Positions 23,421 through 32,362 of a stretch of 64,000 bases of DNA are shown here, piece after piece. Within the stretch, counting starts at the first letter, position 1; every line of letters starts with the position of its first letter. The stretch spans positions 62,001-126,000 of the forward strand of contig CAJYPK010000034.1 in NCBI GenBank assembly GCA_913776615.1. Direction: 5' to 3'. The notes beneath the pieces are model-generated. The model ran no database searches. It had not been told where the DNA came from and was given only the letters and a program-made list of their open reading frames with translations. Origin of the DNA: an uncultured Hymenobacter sp. GTDB lineage: Bacteria > Bacteroidota > Bacteroidia > Cytophagales > Hymenobacteraceae. The position numbers and the translations under genes are program-made.

Positions 23421-24443
23421 GTGCTCATGCTTGCTACTCTTACGGCCATTCGCCAGCACCTGCGCGACCACGACTACCCCCACGCGGAACAAGTACGCCT
23501 GGCTCTGGTGACGCGCCTGGTGCAACAGCTGGGTTGGGACATCTGGAATCCTCGCGAAGTGCGGACCGACCTTGCGCCCCGCCGCCCGGCAAACGGCGCG
23601 CCGTTAGCCCTGACGCTAGTTGCCCCCGACACTGGGGCTACGACCATCTGCATTGCCTGCGTCGACGCGGGCGGGCTGGCCCAGCCCCTGGCCGCCGTGG
23701 AAGACCACCTGCGCGGCCACCCCCGCGCCCTCTTTACCGTGCTCACCGATGGCCAGCGCTGGCGCTTCTATTACTCCCTGCTCGCTGGCCCCCACGCAAA
23801 CCAGCTTTTCTGCGGCATCGACCTGCTATCCGACGAGCCCGCAGGGGTAGCCGAGCACTTCTTCGCTTTTCTGCACCGCGCTAACGTACTCAATCACAGT
23901 GCCCGCCACCGGGCTGAGGCCTGCCTCGCGCAACGTGCGCAGCCTGCTGCTGCACAAGCAGCAACGCCACCAGCAGCTTGCCTCCTACCCCACTTTCCGG
24001 CAGCTGAGGATGCGGCCCACGCCATCGATAAGGTGCCGGCATTTTGGTTGGATAATCACTCAGAGCCAGCCGCAATCACCGCCGATGTGCCCGAGCTTGC
24101 GGCCCCGCTCTTTCTCTTGCAGCGCCCCAAGGCGGGGCTGCAGGCCGAAGCCAACTGGCTGCCCATCGGCACCATGCGCGTACTTATGGGCTCAACGGCC
24201 GCGGGGCGCGTCAGTAGCAGCATCAGTGCCGCGGGGTACGAATTGCGGCAGCACTTACTCCAGACCGGCGTGCTGCGTCCCCACGAAGGCAAGCTGCATT
24301 TCGACCAGGACTACGAGTTCGATTCCCCCAACCGCGCCGCCGAAGTCGTGTGCGGCGGTACCGTCAATGCTCGCCTTGCGTGGCTCCGCGCCGGCAGCGG
24401 CCAAACGTTAGGCAGCTACGTGACCGGCAGCATTATGAATTAA
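23421..24443 (+). CDS. HsdR-N-like protein with C-terminal DUF4357 and degenerate nuclease motif
   Basis: 340 residues. The N-terminus (HAEQVRLALVTRLVQQLGWD then WNPREVRTD) and VLTDGQRWRFYYSL follow the type I restriction enzyme HsdR N-terminal nuclease fold. The position where an active domain has a D … ExK triad reads LALTLV … ICIACV, so the acidic and lysine residues seem lost and the domain is probably not a nuclease. The C-terminus (LHFDQDYEFDSPNRAAEVV … WLRAGSGQTLG) matches DUF4357, often attached to nucleic-acid-related proteins. No HsdM or HsdS genes are near. It may bind DNA or RNA in a regulatory or defence setting; this is a guess. Start at 23421 or the next ATG at 23427. Confidence 0.68.
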   Translation: MLMLATLTAIRQHLRDHDYPHAEQVRLALVTRLVQQLGWDIWNPREVRTDLAPRRPANGAPLALTLVAPDTGATTICIACVDAGGLAQPLAAVEDHLRGHPRALFTVLTDGQRWRFYYSLLAGPHANQLFCGIDLLSDEPAGVAEHFFAFLHRANVLNHSARHRAEACLAQRAQPAAAQAATPPAACLLPHFPAAEDAAHAIDKVPAFWLDNHSEPAAITADVPELAAPLFLLQRPKAGLQAEANWLPIGTMRVLMGSTAAGRVSSSISAAGYELRQHLLQTGVLRPHEGKLHFDQDYEFDSPNRAAEVVCGGTVNARLAWLRAGSGQTLGSYVTGSIMN

Positions 24444-24573
24444 ATAAATCAGTCTACTAACCAATTAGCCAACAGACTTTCGCATCCTAAAACAAAGCTT
24501 TAATCCTAGCAAGCTACTTCATTTAAACTAATCTACTACCTTATATTTCGGCACTATTGTACCATTAGTGCCT

Positions 24574-25458
24574 ATGGCTAAGTATTTACTGCTGCTTGCT
24601 ACTTTTTTAGGATTATCGCCCGCGCCGCTGCGAGCGCAGGGCAACGGGCCGGCCGGTCAGGGCGGGCGTGCCCAGGCGCTGGGCAATGCCTCGGTTACGC
24701 TGGGGGGCGAAGTGTGGGCCATAGCCAACAATCCGGCCGGGCTGGGTAGCCTTACCCGCCCCACGGCGGGCGCTTTCCTGGAGAATCGATACCTCATTGC
24801 CAGCCTCAACGTGGCCGCGGCAGCCCTGGCCCTGCCGCTGGGCCTAGTCGAGCCGCCGGCTACCGGCCTGCCGGCCCGGGCCAGCCGCGGCGTGCTGGGG
24901 CTCGCAGCCCAGCGCTGGGGCGGTAAGCTGTACAATGAAACGCGACTGGGCGCGGCCTACGGGTACCGGCTGGGGGTGGTCAGCATCGGCGGGCGGCTCG
25001 ACGTGCTGCAAGTGAGCTTGCAGGACCTGGGCAGCCGACGCGTGCTGGCGGCTTCGCTGGGAGGGCAGGCGGATATTCTGCCCCAGCGCCTCACGGTGGG
25101 GGTACATCTCTACAATCTCACCCAGGCCCGGCTGGCCAGCTACCAGGATGAGCGCGTGCCCACCGTGCTGCGCGTGGGCCTGGCTTACCGCCCCGGCAAA
25201 CAGGTGCTCGTGCTGGTTGAAGCCGAGAAGGACGTAGAGCGGCCCGCGGGCGTAAAAGCCGGCCTCGAGTACCTGCCCTTGCCCGCCGTAGCCGTGCGCC
25301 TGGGCTACGCCAGCCCCAGCCAGCAGGCGACCGGCGGCGTGGGCCTGCGGGCGGGTGATTTCCAGCTCGACTACGCCGCGGGCTGGCACAGTGCCTTGGG
25401 GCTCAGCCAGTATTTCAGCGTGGGCTGGCAGTGGGGTAAAGCCGCAACGCAGCCGTGA
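24574..25458 (+). CDS. Outer-membrane beta-barrel protein, PorV/PorQ-like
   Basis: 294 residues from ATG 24574 (a GTG lies two codons earlier). Signal peptide MAKYLLLLATFLGLSPAPLRAQ. The start of the mature protein (GRAQALGNASVTLGGEVWAIANNPAGLGSL) is the FadL/PorV/PorQ hallmark, with NNPAGL, followed by alternating amphipathic strands to a C-terminal YFSVGWQWG. Some relatives are type IX secretion components and others are of unknown role, so the name is only structural. Overlaps the next gene by four bases if that gene starts at GTG 25455, or lies two bases before its ATG, so the two proteins are made together and are probably partners in the outer membrane. Confidence 0.75.
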   Translation: MAKYLLLLATFLGLSPAPLRAQGNGPAGQGGRAQALGNASVTLGGEVWAIANNPAGLGSLTRPTAGAFLENRYLIASLNVAAAALALPLGLVEPPATGLPARASRGVLGLAAQRWGGKLYNETRLGAAYGYRLGVVSIGGRLDVLQVSLQDLGSRRVLAASLGGQADILPQRLTVGVHLYNLTQARLASYQDERVPTVLRVGLAYRPGKQVLVLVEAEKDVERPAGVKAGLEYLPLPAVAVRLGYASPSQQATGGVGLRAGDFQLDYAAGWHSALGLSQYFSVGWQWGKAATQP

Positions 25459-25460
25459 GC

Positions 25461-27626
25461 ATGGAAAATTACTCGTTTCCCTTTGGCTTGATGCCGGCTG
25501 AATGGTCAGCGACTGGCCGCCGGGCTGGCGCGGTCTTACTGGCGGCCTGGCTGCTCCCTAGCCCGGGCGCGGCCCAGGAATTTCCCCGCCGCGCGCCGGC
25601 CCTCGACCGGCTGGCCCAAGAATTATTCGCCGAAATTCAAACCGACCAAGTACCCTACGAAGACCTCTACGGCACGCTGCTCAATTACTACCAGTCGCCG
25701 CTCAACCTCAACACTGCCACGCCCGAGGAACTGCGTGCCTTGCCTTTGCTCAGCGAAAAGCAAGTAGCCGCCCTGCTCCGGCACCGCCGGGCTACCGGCC
25801 CGCTGCTGAGCGTGTACGAGCTGCAAGCAGTACCCGACTGGGACGTGCGCACCATCGCCCGCGTCGCCCCCTTCGTAACGGTAGCCAGCCCCCGCCCTAA
25901 CGCGGTGCGCGGCCCGCTGTGGCAGCGCATCAAACACGAAGAAAACAACGCCGTGCTCCTGCGCTACGAGCGCGTAGTGCAGCAGCGTAAGGGCTATACC
26001 CCGGTCGATACCTTTCAGGGCCGCCCCACGCTGCGCTACCTGGGCTCGCCCGATGCGCTGGCCCTGCGCTACCGCGTGAGCCACGCCCACGATTTCAGCC
26101 TGGGTTTTACGGCCGAGAAAGACGCGGGTGAGCCGCTGGCCTGGCGGCCGGCTCAACGGCAGTTTGGGCCGGATTTTTTGTCGGCGCACTTCGTGCTGTA
26201 CGCCCAGGGCAAGCTTAAGACTCTGGCGGTAGGCGATTATCAGTTGCAATTTGGGCAGGGGCTGTTGCTGTCATCGGGGCTGGCGCAGGGCAAAGGGGCT
26301 GAAACTATTACCTCGTTGCGCCGGCCTTCGCTGGGGGTGCGGCCTTACGCGGCGCTGCTCGAAAACACGTTTTTTCGGGGGGCGGCGGCTACTTACCAGC
26401 TGGCCCCGCGCTGGGAGGCCTCGGCTTTCGCCTCGCGGAAAAACATCGACGCTAACACCCGGCAGGCCACCGACTCGCTGGCCCAATTTGACGAATTCAG
26501 TAGCAGCCTGCTCGTAACCGGCCTGCACCGCACCGCGACCGAAATCGCCGCTCGCCAGCGCTTAGCCGAAACCGTGGGCGGCGGCCACCTGGGCTACCTC
26601 AGCGCCGATGGCAACCTGGCGCTGGGCTGCACGGCCGTGGCTACGCACTACGGCACGGCTTTTCAAAAGCGCGCCGAGCCGTATAATCGATTCGAATTCA
26701 GCGGTCAGCGCAACTTAGTCGTCGGGGCGCACTACAGCTACGGCTGGCGCAACCTGCTCTTCTTCGGTGAAAGTGGTCGCAGCCTCGGCGGGGGCCTGGG
26801 CACCGTAAACGGCCTGCTGGCCAGCCTCGGCCCGGCCGTGGACGCGGCCGTGCTCGTGCGCCACTACGACGCTGACTTTCACACTTTCTACGGCAACGCG
26901 CTGGCCGAAAATACGCGCAACAGCAACGAGAGCGGCTTTTACCTGGGTCTGAAGATTCGGCCCTTGCCCCGCTGGGAAATGGCCGCCTATTTCGACCAGT
27001 TTCGCTTTCCGTGGCTGCGCTACCGCGTGAGCGCCCCCAGCCACGGCCACGATGCGCTACTGCGGGTAGCCTTCACCCCCACCAAAACCAGCCTGCTCTA
27101 CGCCCAGTACCGCGCCCGCCTTAAGCCTCTAGACCTGCCCACCAGCCTCAGCGGGCGGCCCTTGCCGCTGCCCGGCCAGCAGCTGCGCCATTCGCTACTA
27201 CTCTACTGCGACGCGCAGCCCACTACCCGGCTGGGCTTGCGCACGCGCTTGCAAGCCAGCTACCTGCGCGCCGACCTCGGCCAGCCCTGGCGGAATGGCT
27301 ACGTGCTCAGCCAAGATGTGACCGTGCAGCTGGCCCGGCACGTAAGCCTGGCCGCCCGCTACGCGGTGTTCGATACCGACGACTACGACACCCGGCAGTA
27401 CGTGTTCGAGCAAGACGTGCTGTACGCCGTGTCGGTACCCGCCCTCTACGGGCAGGGCACGCGGGCTTACGTCATTGCCCAGGCAACTCTCAACCAGCAT
27501 TTTACCCTGTGGCTGCGCTACGCCGATACACGCTACCGGCACCAGGCTACGGTGGGCTCGGGGCTGGAAGAAATCCAGGGAGCCGCCCGCTCGGAACTGA
27601 CCGCGCAAGTGCGCTACCGCTTGTAA
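25461..27626 (+). CDS. Helix-hairpin-helix (ComEA-like) domain fused to an outer-membrane beta-barrel
   Basis: 721 residues. Signal peptide ends near PSPGAAQ. Residues about 75-140 hold two ComEA/GspK-type helix-hairpin-helix units: LNLNTATPEELRALPLLSEK, LLRHRRATGPLLSVYELQAV, then DWDVRTIARVAPFV. The remaining roughly 550 residues are amphipathic beta strands with frequent aromatic/arginine girdle residues, consistent with a large barrel ending in AQVRYRL. Such large HhH-barrel proteins exist in other Bacteroidota, function unknown to me. HhH units commonly bind DNA without sequence specificity; in ComEA this supports DNA uptake. The partner gene just upstream is another barrel. ATG 25461 chosen; GTG 25455 is possible. 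Confidence 0.75.
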   Translation: MENYSFPFGLMPAEWSATGRRAGAVLLAAWLLPSPGAAQEFPRRAPALDRLAQELFAEIQTDQVPYEDLYGTLLNYYQSPLNLNTATPEELRALPLLSEKQVAALLRHRRATGPLLSVYELQAVPDWDVRTIARVAPFVTVASPRPNAVRGPLWQRIKHEENNAVLLRYERVVQQRKGYTPVDTFQGRPTLRYLGSPDALALRYRVSHAHDFSLGFTAEKDAGEPLAWRPAQRQFGPDFLSAHFVLYAQGKLKTLAVGDYQLQFGQGLLLSSGLAQGKGAETITSLRRPSLGVRPYAALLENTFFRGAAATYQLAPRWEASAFASRKNIDANTRQATDSLAQFDEFSSSLLVTGLHRTATEIAARQRLAETVGGGHLGYLSADGNLALGCTAVATHYGTAFQKRAEPYNRFEFSGQRNLVVGAHYSYGWRNLLFFGESGRSLGGGLGTVNGLLASLGPAVDAAVLVRHYDADFHTFYGNALAENTRNSNESGFYLGLKIRPLPRWEMAAYFDQFRFPWLRYRVSAPSHGHDALLRVAFTPTKTSLLYAQYRARLKPLDLPTSLSGRPLPLPGQQLRHSLLLYCDAQPTTRLGLRTRLQASYLRADLGQPWRNGYVLSQDVTVQLARHVSLAARYAVFDTDDYDTRQYVFEQDVLYAVSVPALYGQGTRAYVIAQATLNQHFTLWLRYADTRYRHQATVGSGLEEIQGAARSELTAQVRYRL

Positions 27627-27815
27627 TGGCTAAAAAAAATCGGATTAGGCAAAAATTCTTACTCACCAAATATTTGGTGCGCCCTACGCTGCAGGCTAAG
27701 TGCTGGCAGTAGCCCCGACCGTAGCAGACGCCCCGGGCAACGATACGTTTAAGCTACTAATTATCACCCAGGTAGGCATCACCACCCCGATCCTATCGCC
27801 GTTTTAGTGCTTAAA

Positions 27816-28184
27816 ATGGAAAAGCTCATTTCCCGCCGTCAGCACGGCTTTACCGACTACAGCTACGTACCGCTCGCCCTGGCCCTACCCAAGCTAGCTG
27901 GCTTCGCCGACACCACGCCCAGGGCAGCCATGCTCGCACGCGTGTTGGCAAGCAATATTTTGGCTTCGAGCATCTTCACCCGGGCTGAGTGGGGCATTGT
28001 AAAGAAAATTCCTTTCAAAACCCACCTAGTGCTCGACGTGGCCGTGGGGGCGTTTGCTGCCAGCGCGCCCTGGCTGTTTGGCTTTGCCAGCAATAAAGCG
28101 GCGCGTAATTCTTTCCTGCTGCTCGGGGCCTTTGGTTTGCTGGCGGGCGGCTTGTCCAAGCCCGAGGAATTACCGCAGCGCTAG
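27816..28184 (+). CDS. Small multi-pass membrane protein, unknown
   Basis: 122 residues from ATG 27816 (GTG 27807 also possible). Four likely membrane segments: VPLALALPKLAGF, MLARVLASNILASSIF, THLVLDVAVGAFAASAPWLF and SFLLLGAFGLLAGGL. N-terminal ISRRQHGFTDY and the conserved-looking FKTHLVLDVAVGAF give it the look of SPW-repeat-like or related small membrane proteins in Bacteroidota, but I cannot place it firmly. It follows the HhH-barrel gene after a 189-base AT-rich gap and is convergent with the DUF3857 gene. Confidence 0.6.
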   Translation: MEKLISRRQHGFTDYSYVPLALALPKLAGFADTTPRAAMLARVLASNILASSIFTRAEWGIVKKIPFKTHLVLDVAVGAFAASAPWLFGFASNKAARNSFLLLGAFGLLAGGLSKPEELPQR

Positions 28185-28259
28185 CCGCTGGGCAGGCACC
28201 ACCAAGCGCCGGCTTGGTAGTACCTGCTCATGCTTTTATCTTTTCTGGAAGCTGCCCGG

Positions 28260-30203
28260 CTAAGCGTCCGTTTTCACCAGCACCACCTGGGCATTGTCGG
28301 CCTGGCTGACTTTACGGCGAAACTCTTGGTATTCGGGATAGCGAGCCGCGGGCAGCGGCGCCCCGCCGCTGGGCCGGCGGGTTTCGAGCTGGCGCACGTA
28401 CTGCAAGGTGCCATCGGGCAGCGTCGTGCAGGCGCTCGAATACACCCCGTAGGCCGTGGTGAGATGGGTGGGCGGCGGCAGGTTTTCGACCCGGAAGCCG
28501 GTGGGCACGTGCAGGCGCACGGTATCCTGGTAGAGGCCGGGCGTGGGCAGGGCCAGCGGCGTCTGGCGCGGGCCAACCTGGGCGGGCAGCGTACCGAGGC
28601 GACCCAGCAGGTTGGGCGTCAGCAGCAGGCGGCGGCCGGCAACCGTACCGACGCTGCCCAGCTCCAGACCCATCGTTTCGACCACGCCGGGCAGCGTTTT
28701 GGTGGGGGCGGCGGCCAGGCGCAGGCTGGTAATGGTAAACTGACTAAGCCGCAGCCGGTTGGCTACGTATTTTTTCTGGGCTACGGGATCGGCTTCCTGG
28801 AGCAGCTGGGCGTAGCGGTCCTGGGCCAGGCCCAGGCGACGGGTGCGCACGGTAGCCTTGGCCCCGCCGCTGGCATCGAGCCAGAGGTCGGTGCGCCGCA
28901 ATTGATTATTGGCCTGCGCGCCGTAGCGGGGCGTGGCCACGAGGCGGCCGCCCTCGGACGTGAGCAGCAGCGCGTGGCGGTTGCCGGTAAAGCTGCCCAT
29001 GTAGCCGAACGCCTCGGTCTGGCTCGTGCACTCCAGCCACACCGTATCGGCGGCTACGGTACCGTGGGCGGCCAGTGGCAAACACAGAATAGCGTGGTTG
29101 AACTGGCTGCTCGGGAAGTTGGCGCGCACGTCGGGGTGGTCTTCGCCAGCCCCGACCAGGGCCACGTAGGCCGGCAGGCCCGCCGCCTTGAGCAGGGCGC
29201 AGGTGTAGTTACTCAGGGCTTTACAATCGCCGTAGCCGCCAGTGGCCACGCTGGTGGCGGGGGCCGTTTGCCAGCCCCCCAGGCCCAGCTGCACCGACAC
29301 GTAGCGCGTGGACCCCTGCAAAAACTCGTACACCTTACGAGCGCGCTCGCGAGGGTCGGGAGTCGTGGTGAGCAGTTGAGCCATGCGGGCGGTGAGGGCC
29401 GGCGGCAACGCGTCGCGCCCCTGCCCCAGCTGGTACACCCACTGCCCCAGGCTCTGCCACGAGGCCAGCGAGCCAGCGTGGCCTTGCACCACGAAGGTGG
29501 CCGGGGCAAGGTGCACGGCGGGCTGCTGCTCGGTCAGCGACGGGGCCAGCGGCTCCTCCTCCACGGCCGGGGCGGCGGGGAGCTGCCAGCGGTAGGTGGT
29601 TTGGGTAGTCGTGGCAACCGGGGCGCTGGCCGCTCCGGCCGGCAGGTGCTGCTCCTCGAAGCGCAGGGGCAGCGCGGTGGGCGTAGTCACTTGCAGGGTG
29701 GCCCCCTCAATGGCCAGGTTCTCGGCCGCCTGGGGCTGCCAGTCGGGATAAAAGAGCGTATTCTCCGACACTATTTCGTAATCAAACTCCACGGTGTAGG
29801 GCGTGGTGGGCTGGCGCAAATCGGCGTAGCGCATGCGCAGGTCGAGCATGAAGCTGCCCCCGGCGTCGCCCAGGCCCTGGTCGTGAATTTCGGCCGGGCG
29901 CAGCTGGTGCAGCAGCTGGCCCTGGGCGTCGTACACCGCCCCGCGCATGTAGTTGAGGTGCCGCAGGCTGCTGTAGTCTACCATTAGCTGGCCGTAGTCG
30001 TCGCTACCGGCCTCGTCGAGCACGGTTACTACCCGGTGCACGGTTTCGACGAGTTGGCTGGCCGACTTCACCACGACTGTCTTATCGTAGGCGCGTAGCA
30101 CGGCGTGGGCGTTCTCACGCAGGGCCGGGGCAATGGCATCGGCCGGGTACTTGGGGGCCGGCGGGGCCAATAATACCAGGGAAGAAAATAAAGGCAGTAT
30201 CAT
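28260..30203 (-). CDS. DUF3857 / transglutaminase-like secreted protein, catalytic triad intact
   Basis: 647 residues. Hydrophobic start (MILPLFSSLVLLAP) suggests export. N-terminal DUF3857 domain (about 20-220) then a transglutaminase-like domain: Cys in GGYGDCKALSNYTCALLKAA (near 318), His in QFNHAILC (near 360) and Asp/Glu-type third residue in VWLECTSQ. The Cys-His pair makes it a plausible active cysteine protease or transglutaminase, unlike its two neighbours. Substrate unknown. First of three tandem DUF3857 genes on the minus strand; it is the last in transcription order, 38 bases after the stop of the 30242-32308 gene. Confidence 0.87.
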   Translation of the reverse strand: MILPLFSSLVLLAPPAPKYPADAIAPALRENAHAVLRAYDKTVVVKSASQLVETVHRVVTVLDEAGSDDYGQLMVDYSSLRHLNYMRGAVYDAQGQLLHQLRPAEIHDQGLGDAGGSFMLDLRMRYADLRQPTTPYTVEFDYEIVSENTLFYPDWQPQAAENLAIEGATLQVTTPTALPLRFEEQHLPAGAASAPVATTTQTTYRWQLPAAPAVEEEPLAPSLTEQQPAVHLAPATFVVQGHAGSLASWQSLGQWVYQLGQGRDALPPALTARMAQLLTTTPDPRERARKVYEFLQGSTRYVSVQLGLGGWQTAPATSVATGGYGDCKALSNYTCALLKAAGLPAYVALVGAGEDHPDVRANFPSSQFNHAILCLPLAAHGTVAADTVWLECTSQTEAFGYMGSFTGNRHALLLTSEGGRLVATPRYGAQANNQLRRTDLWLDASGGAKATVRTRRLGLAQDRYAQLLQEADPVAQKKYVANRLRLSQFTITSLRLAAAPTKTLPGVVETMGLELGSVGTVAGRRLLLTPNLLGRLGTLPAQVGPRQTPLALPTPGLYQDTVRLHVPTGFRVENLPPPTHLTTAYGVYSSACTTLPDGTLQYVRQLETRRPSGGAPLPAARYPEYQEFRRKVSQADNAQVVLVKTDA

Positions 30204-30241
30204 ACCGAAGCTATTCTGCTTGTTACTTACTAAAAGGGGGC

Positions 30242-32308
30242 CTATTGCGCCTTCCGAACGACGAGCGCCTCGGCCTGCTTGGCCAGCAGCTGCCGATACA
30301 GCTCGCGCAGCGCCTGGTACTCGTCGGGGCTGTACACGGCCTTATCGAGGGTCAGGCGGCTGATCAACTGCACGGTGTTGGGGGCGGGCGCGCTGGCCTG
30401 GTACAGGTAGCGGCCGCCTTGCTCGGGCAGCAGCAAATTGGCCGACTTGGGCAGGTCGGCTACGTAGCCGGGCGGCAGCGTCAGGGTGAGCATAATAATC
30501 TCCTGCTGCGCCAGGCCAATATCGACCGGGTAGCGGCGCTGCGCATACCGGAAGGGATTGCGCCGCTCCCCAAATGGCTCCAGCAGCTTGAGATACAGCT
30601 CCTGCGGACTACCCGCGGCCGCCTGGTGCAACTCGTAGCGCAAGCCCAGCGGCTGGTCCACGGTCGCTAGCTTGCTAAACGAATAAGCCGGCACCTCCCA
30701 GCCAGCGCGGGCGGCGGGTAGTTGGGCAACGTATTTCTTTTCGCCCAGCTGCTGCACCTGCTCGCGGGCCTCCAGGGCCGCGTAGCCGCCGTATTCCTCC
30801 TGCACTTCGCCCGTCAGATCACCCGGCGCGTGCAGCGTCAGCTTGATGTTTTGCATGTGCGTGTAGCGGCGGCTGGGCGTCAGGCTTACCCAACGGCCCT
30901 CGCCTTTTGTCACTACCGTGTGGCCGATGCGGCTGAGGCAGCGCCGCGGCAGCTCCCCGGCCGGCAGCAGGGGCTCGGTAGCGTCGAGCAGGAGGTCGGG
31001 CTGGCCCGGCGTTTCCAGCAGCGCGACTACGTAGTTGAACTGCTCCAGCAACGGGTATTCCTGGCTGACGCGGCCGTGGGCGCGGGTGCTCAGAATAACC
31101 GGCTGGGCGGGCAGCTCGGCCTGGCGCAGGGCAGCGATGAGTAGCAGGTTCACGTCGGCCGAAGTACCGCGATGCAGCTCGTAAGCCTTTTTCAGCGGCC
31201 CGGTGGCGTGGTAGCGGTTGGTGCCGTCGTACTTCACGCTGCTGAGCACCAGCGCGCGCACGGCCGCCGCCCGGGCCGCCGGCTCGGGGTATTGCGCCAC
31301 TAGGGGGCGCACGGCGGCGGCCAGAAAGTCTGCGTGCTCCAGGGCCTGCCCAAACCATTCGTCGTCCAGCAGGGCTTTATTCTTCTTGGTCCAGCTATCG
31401 GTCAGATCGCGGTATTGCTCGTTGGGCATTTGCACGCCCGCCAGCTCAAACGTCAGGCGGGCCAGGTAGTCGGCGGCCGTAGTCAGGTAAGGCTCCTCCC
31501 GGAAGGCCGGCGCGTTGCGAATTACCCAGCGGTGCTGCTCGGTGCTCATGCTCAGGCTTTGACTCTGGCTGGTTGCGGCCAGCCCGGTGCCGGCCTTATT
31601 TTCCAGTATCATGCTCACCGAGCCCACGCCCATCTCGTTCACTGCGAAAGGCAAATAGCCCTGATACAGCGCCTTGTAGTGGTACACCTGCGGAATGCTG
31701 GTGCGGTACTCGCTCCAGCGCACGGGTATTTCCGCCTGAAAAGTCCAGCTCTGGAAATTACTGAAAAACGTGGAGGTCACCGTGTAGGCGTACTCGATCA
31801 CGGCTCCCTCCTGCACGTTGGGGAGGGTAAATTTCTGCACCTGAAGCTTGTCGGTGCGCTTTTCCTCGAATACTCCGCTGGCATCGAGCTTGGTTTTCGT
31901 TACCTGGCCATCGTCCCCGCGCACGTAGGTAAAGCCGCGCAGGTTGCTCAGCTTTTCCGAGCTCTCGCCCTGGTGGTAGAGCGGCACTTCGACCGTCGCG
32001 TAGGCGTAGCCCGCTTTTTTGAGAATCTTAATGCGCGTCGTTCGCTCCGTTATGATGGCCATGTGGCCCGCCACGCTGGCAAAGCGGGACTGGCCCACGT
32101 CGTAGAGCACCACGGCGACCGCCCCGCTATCGGCCGCAAAGCCCTGGGCCTCCAGGTCGGCGGGGTCGGGCTGGCCAAAGCGCAGCGGCAGGGGCGGCGC
32201 CTGCTTGGGGGCGGCAGTCTGCGCCCCGGCCGTTAGCGGCCCGAGGCCCAGCCCCAGGCACAGCCAACTACCCGCTAGCCAGGCCAGCCGCTTGTATGTC
32301 CAGACCAT
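30242..32308 (-). CDS. DUF3857 secreted protein with degenerate transglutaminase domain, copy A
   Basis: 688 residues, signal peptide ending near TAGAQ. N-terminal DUF3857 (LRFGQPDPADLEAQGFAADS … IEYAYTVTSTFF), then a transglutaminase-like domain in which the expected Cys-containing helix reads HRGTSADVNLLLIAALRQAE (near 373) and the expected FNH reads QFNYVVAL, so Cys and His are Ser and Tyr, while LLDATEPLLP keeps the Asp. It should therefore be non-catalytic and may act as a binding or scaffold protein. About half its residues match the next gene, so the two are recent paralogs. 54 bases follow the upstream paralog's stop. Confidence 0.87.
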   Translation of the reverse strand: MVWTYKRLAWLAGSWLCLGLGLGPLTAGAQTAAPKQAPPLPLRFGQPDPADLEAQGFAADSGAVAVVLYDVGQSRFASVAGHMAIITERTTRIKILKKAGYAYATVEVPLYHQGESSEKLSNLRGFTYVRGDDGQVTKTKLDASGVFEEKRTDKLQVQKFTLPNVQEGAVIEYAYTVTSTFFSNFQSWTFQAEIPVRWSEYRTSIPQVYHYKALYQGYLPFAVNEMGVGSVSMILENKAGTGLAATSQSQSLSMSTEQHRWVIRNAPAFREEPYLTTAADYLARLTFELAGVQMPNEQYRDLTDSWTKKNKALLDDEWFGQALEHADFLAAAVRPLVAQYPEPAARAAAVRALVLSSVKYDGTNRYHATGPLKKAYELHRGTSADVNLLLIAALRQAELPAQPVILSTRAHGRVSQEYPLLEQFNYVVALLETPGQPDLLLDATEPLLPAGELPRRCLSRIGHTVVTKGEGRWVSLTPSRRYTHMQNIKLTLHAPGDLTGEVQEEYGGYAALEAREQVQQLGEKKYVAQLPAARAGWEVPAYSFSKLATVDQPLGLRYELHQAAAGSPQELYLKLLEPFGERRNPFRYAQRRYPVDIGLAQQEIIMLTLTLPPGYVADLPKSANLLLPEQGGRYLYQASAPAPNTVQLISRLTLDKAVYSPDEYQALRELYRQLLAKQAEALVVRKAQ

Positions 32309-32362
32309 CGCTGTCAGTTAGGTAAGCACTCCGCGGCTGGCTATCCAGCCCGTTGGTGCGGA

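Noticed and set aside
23421..24443. Active type I restriction system
   Set aside because: Only an HsdR-N-like protein is found, without helicase, methylase or specificity parts, and with changed catalytic positions.
28230..29987. 585-codon plus-strand frame
   Set aside because: Antisense to the DUF3857 gene, whose catalytic motifs are clear. The frame has no recognisable motif.
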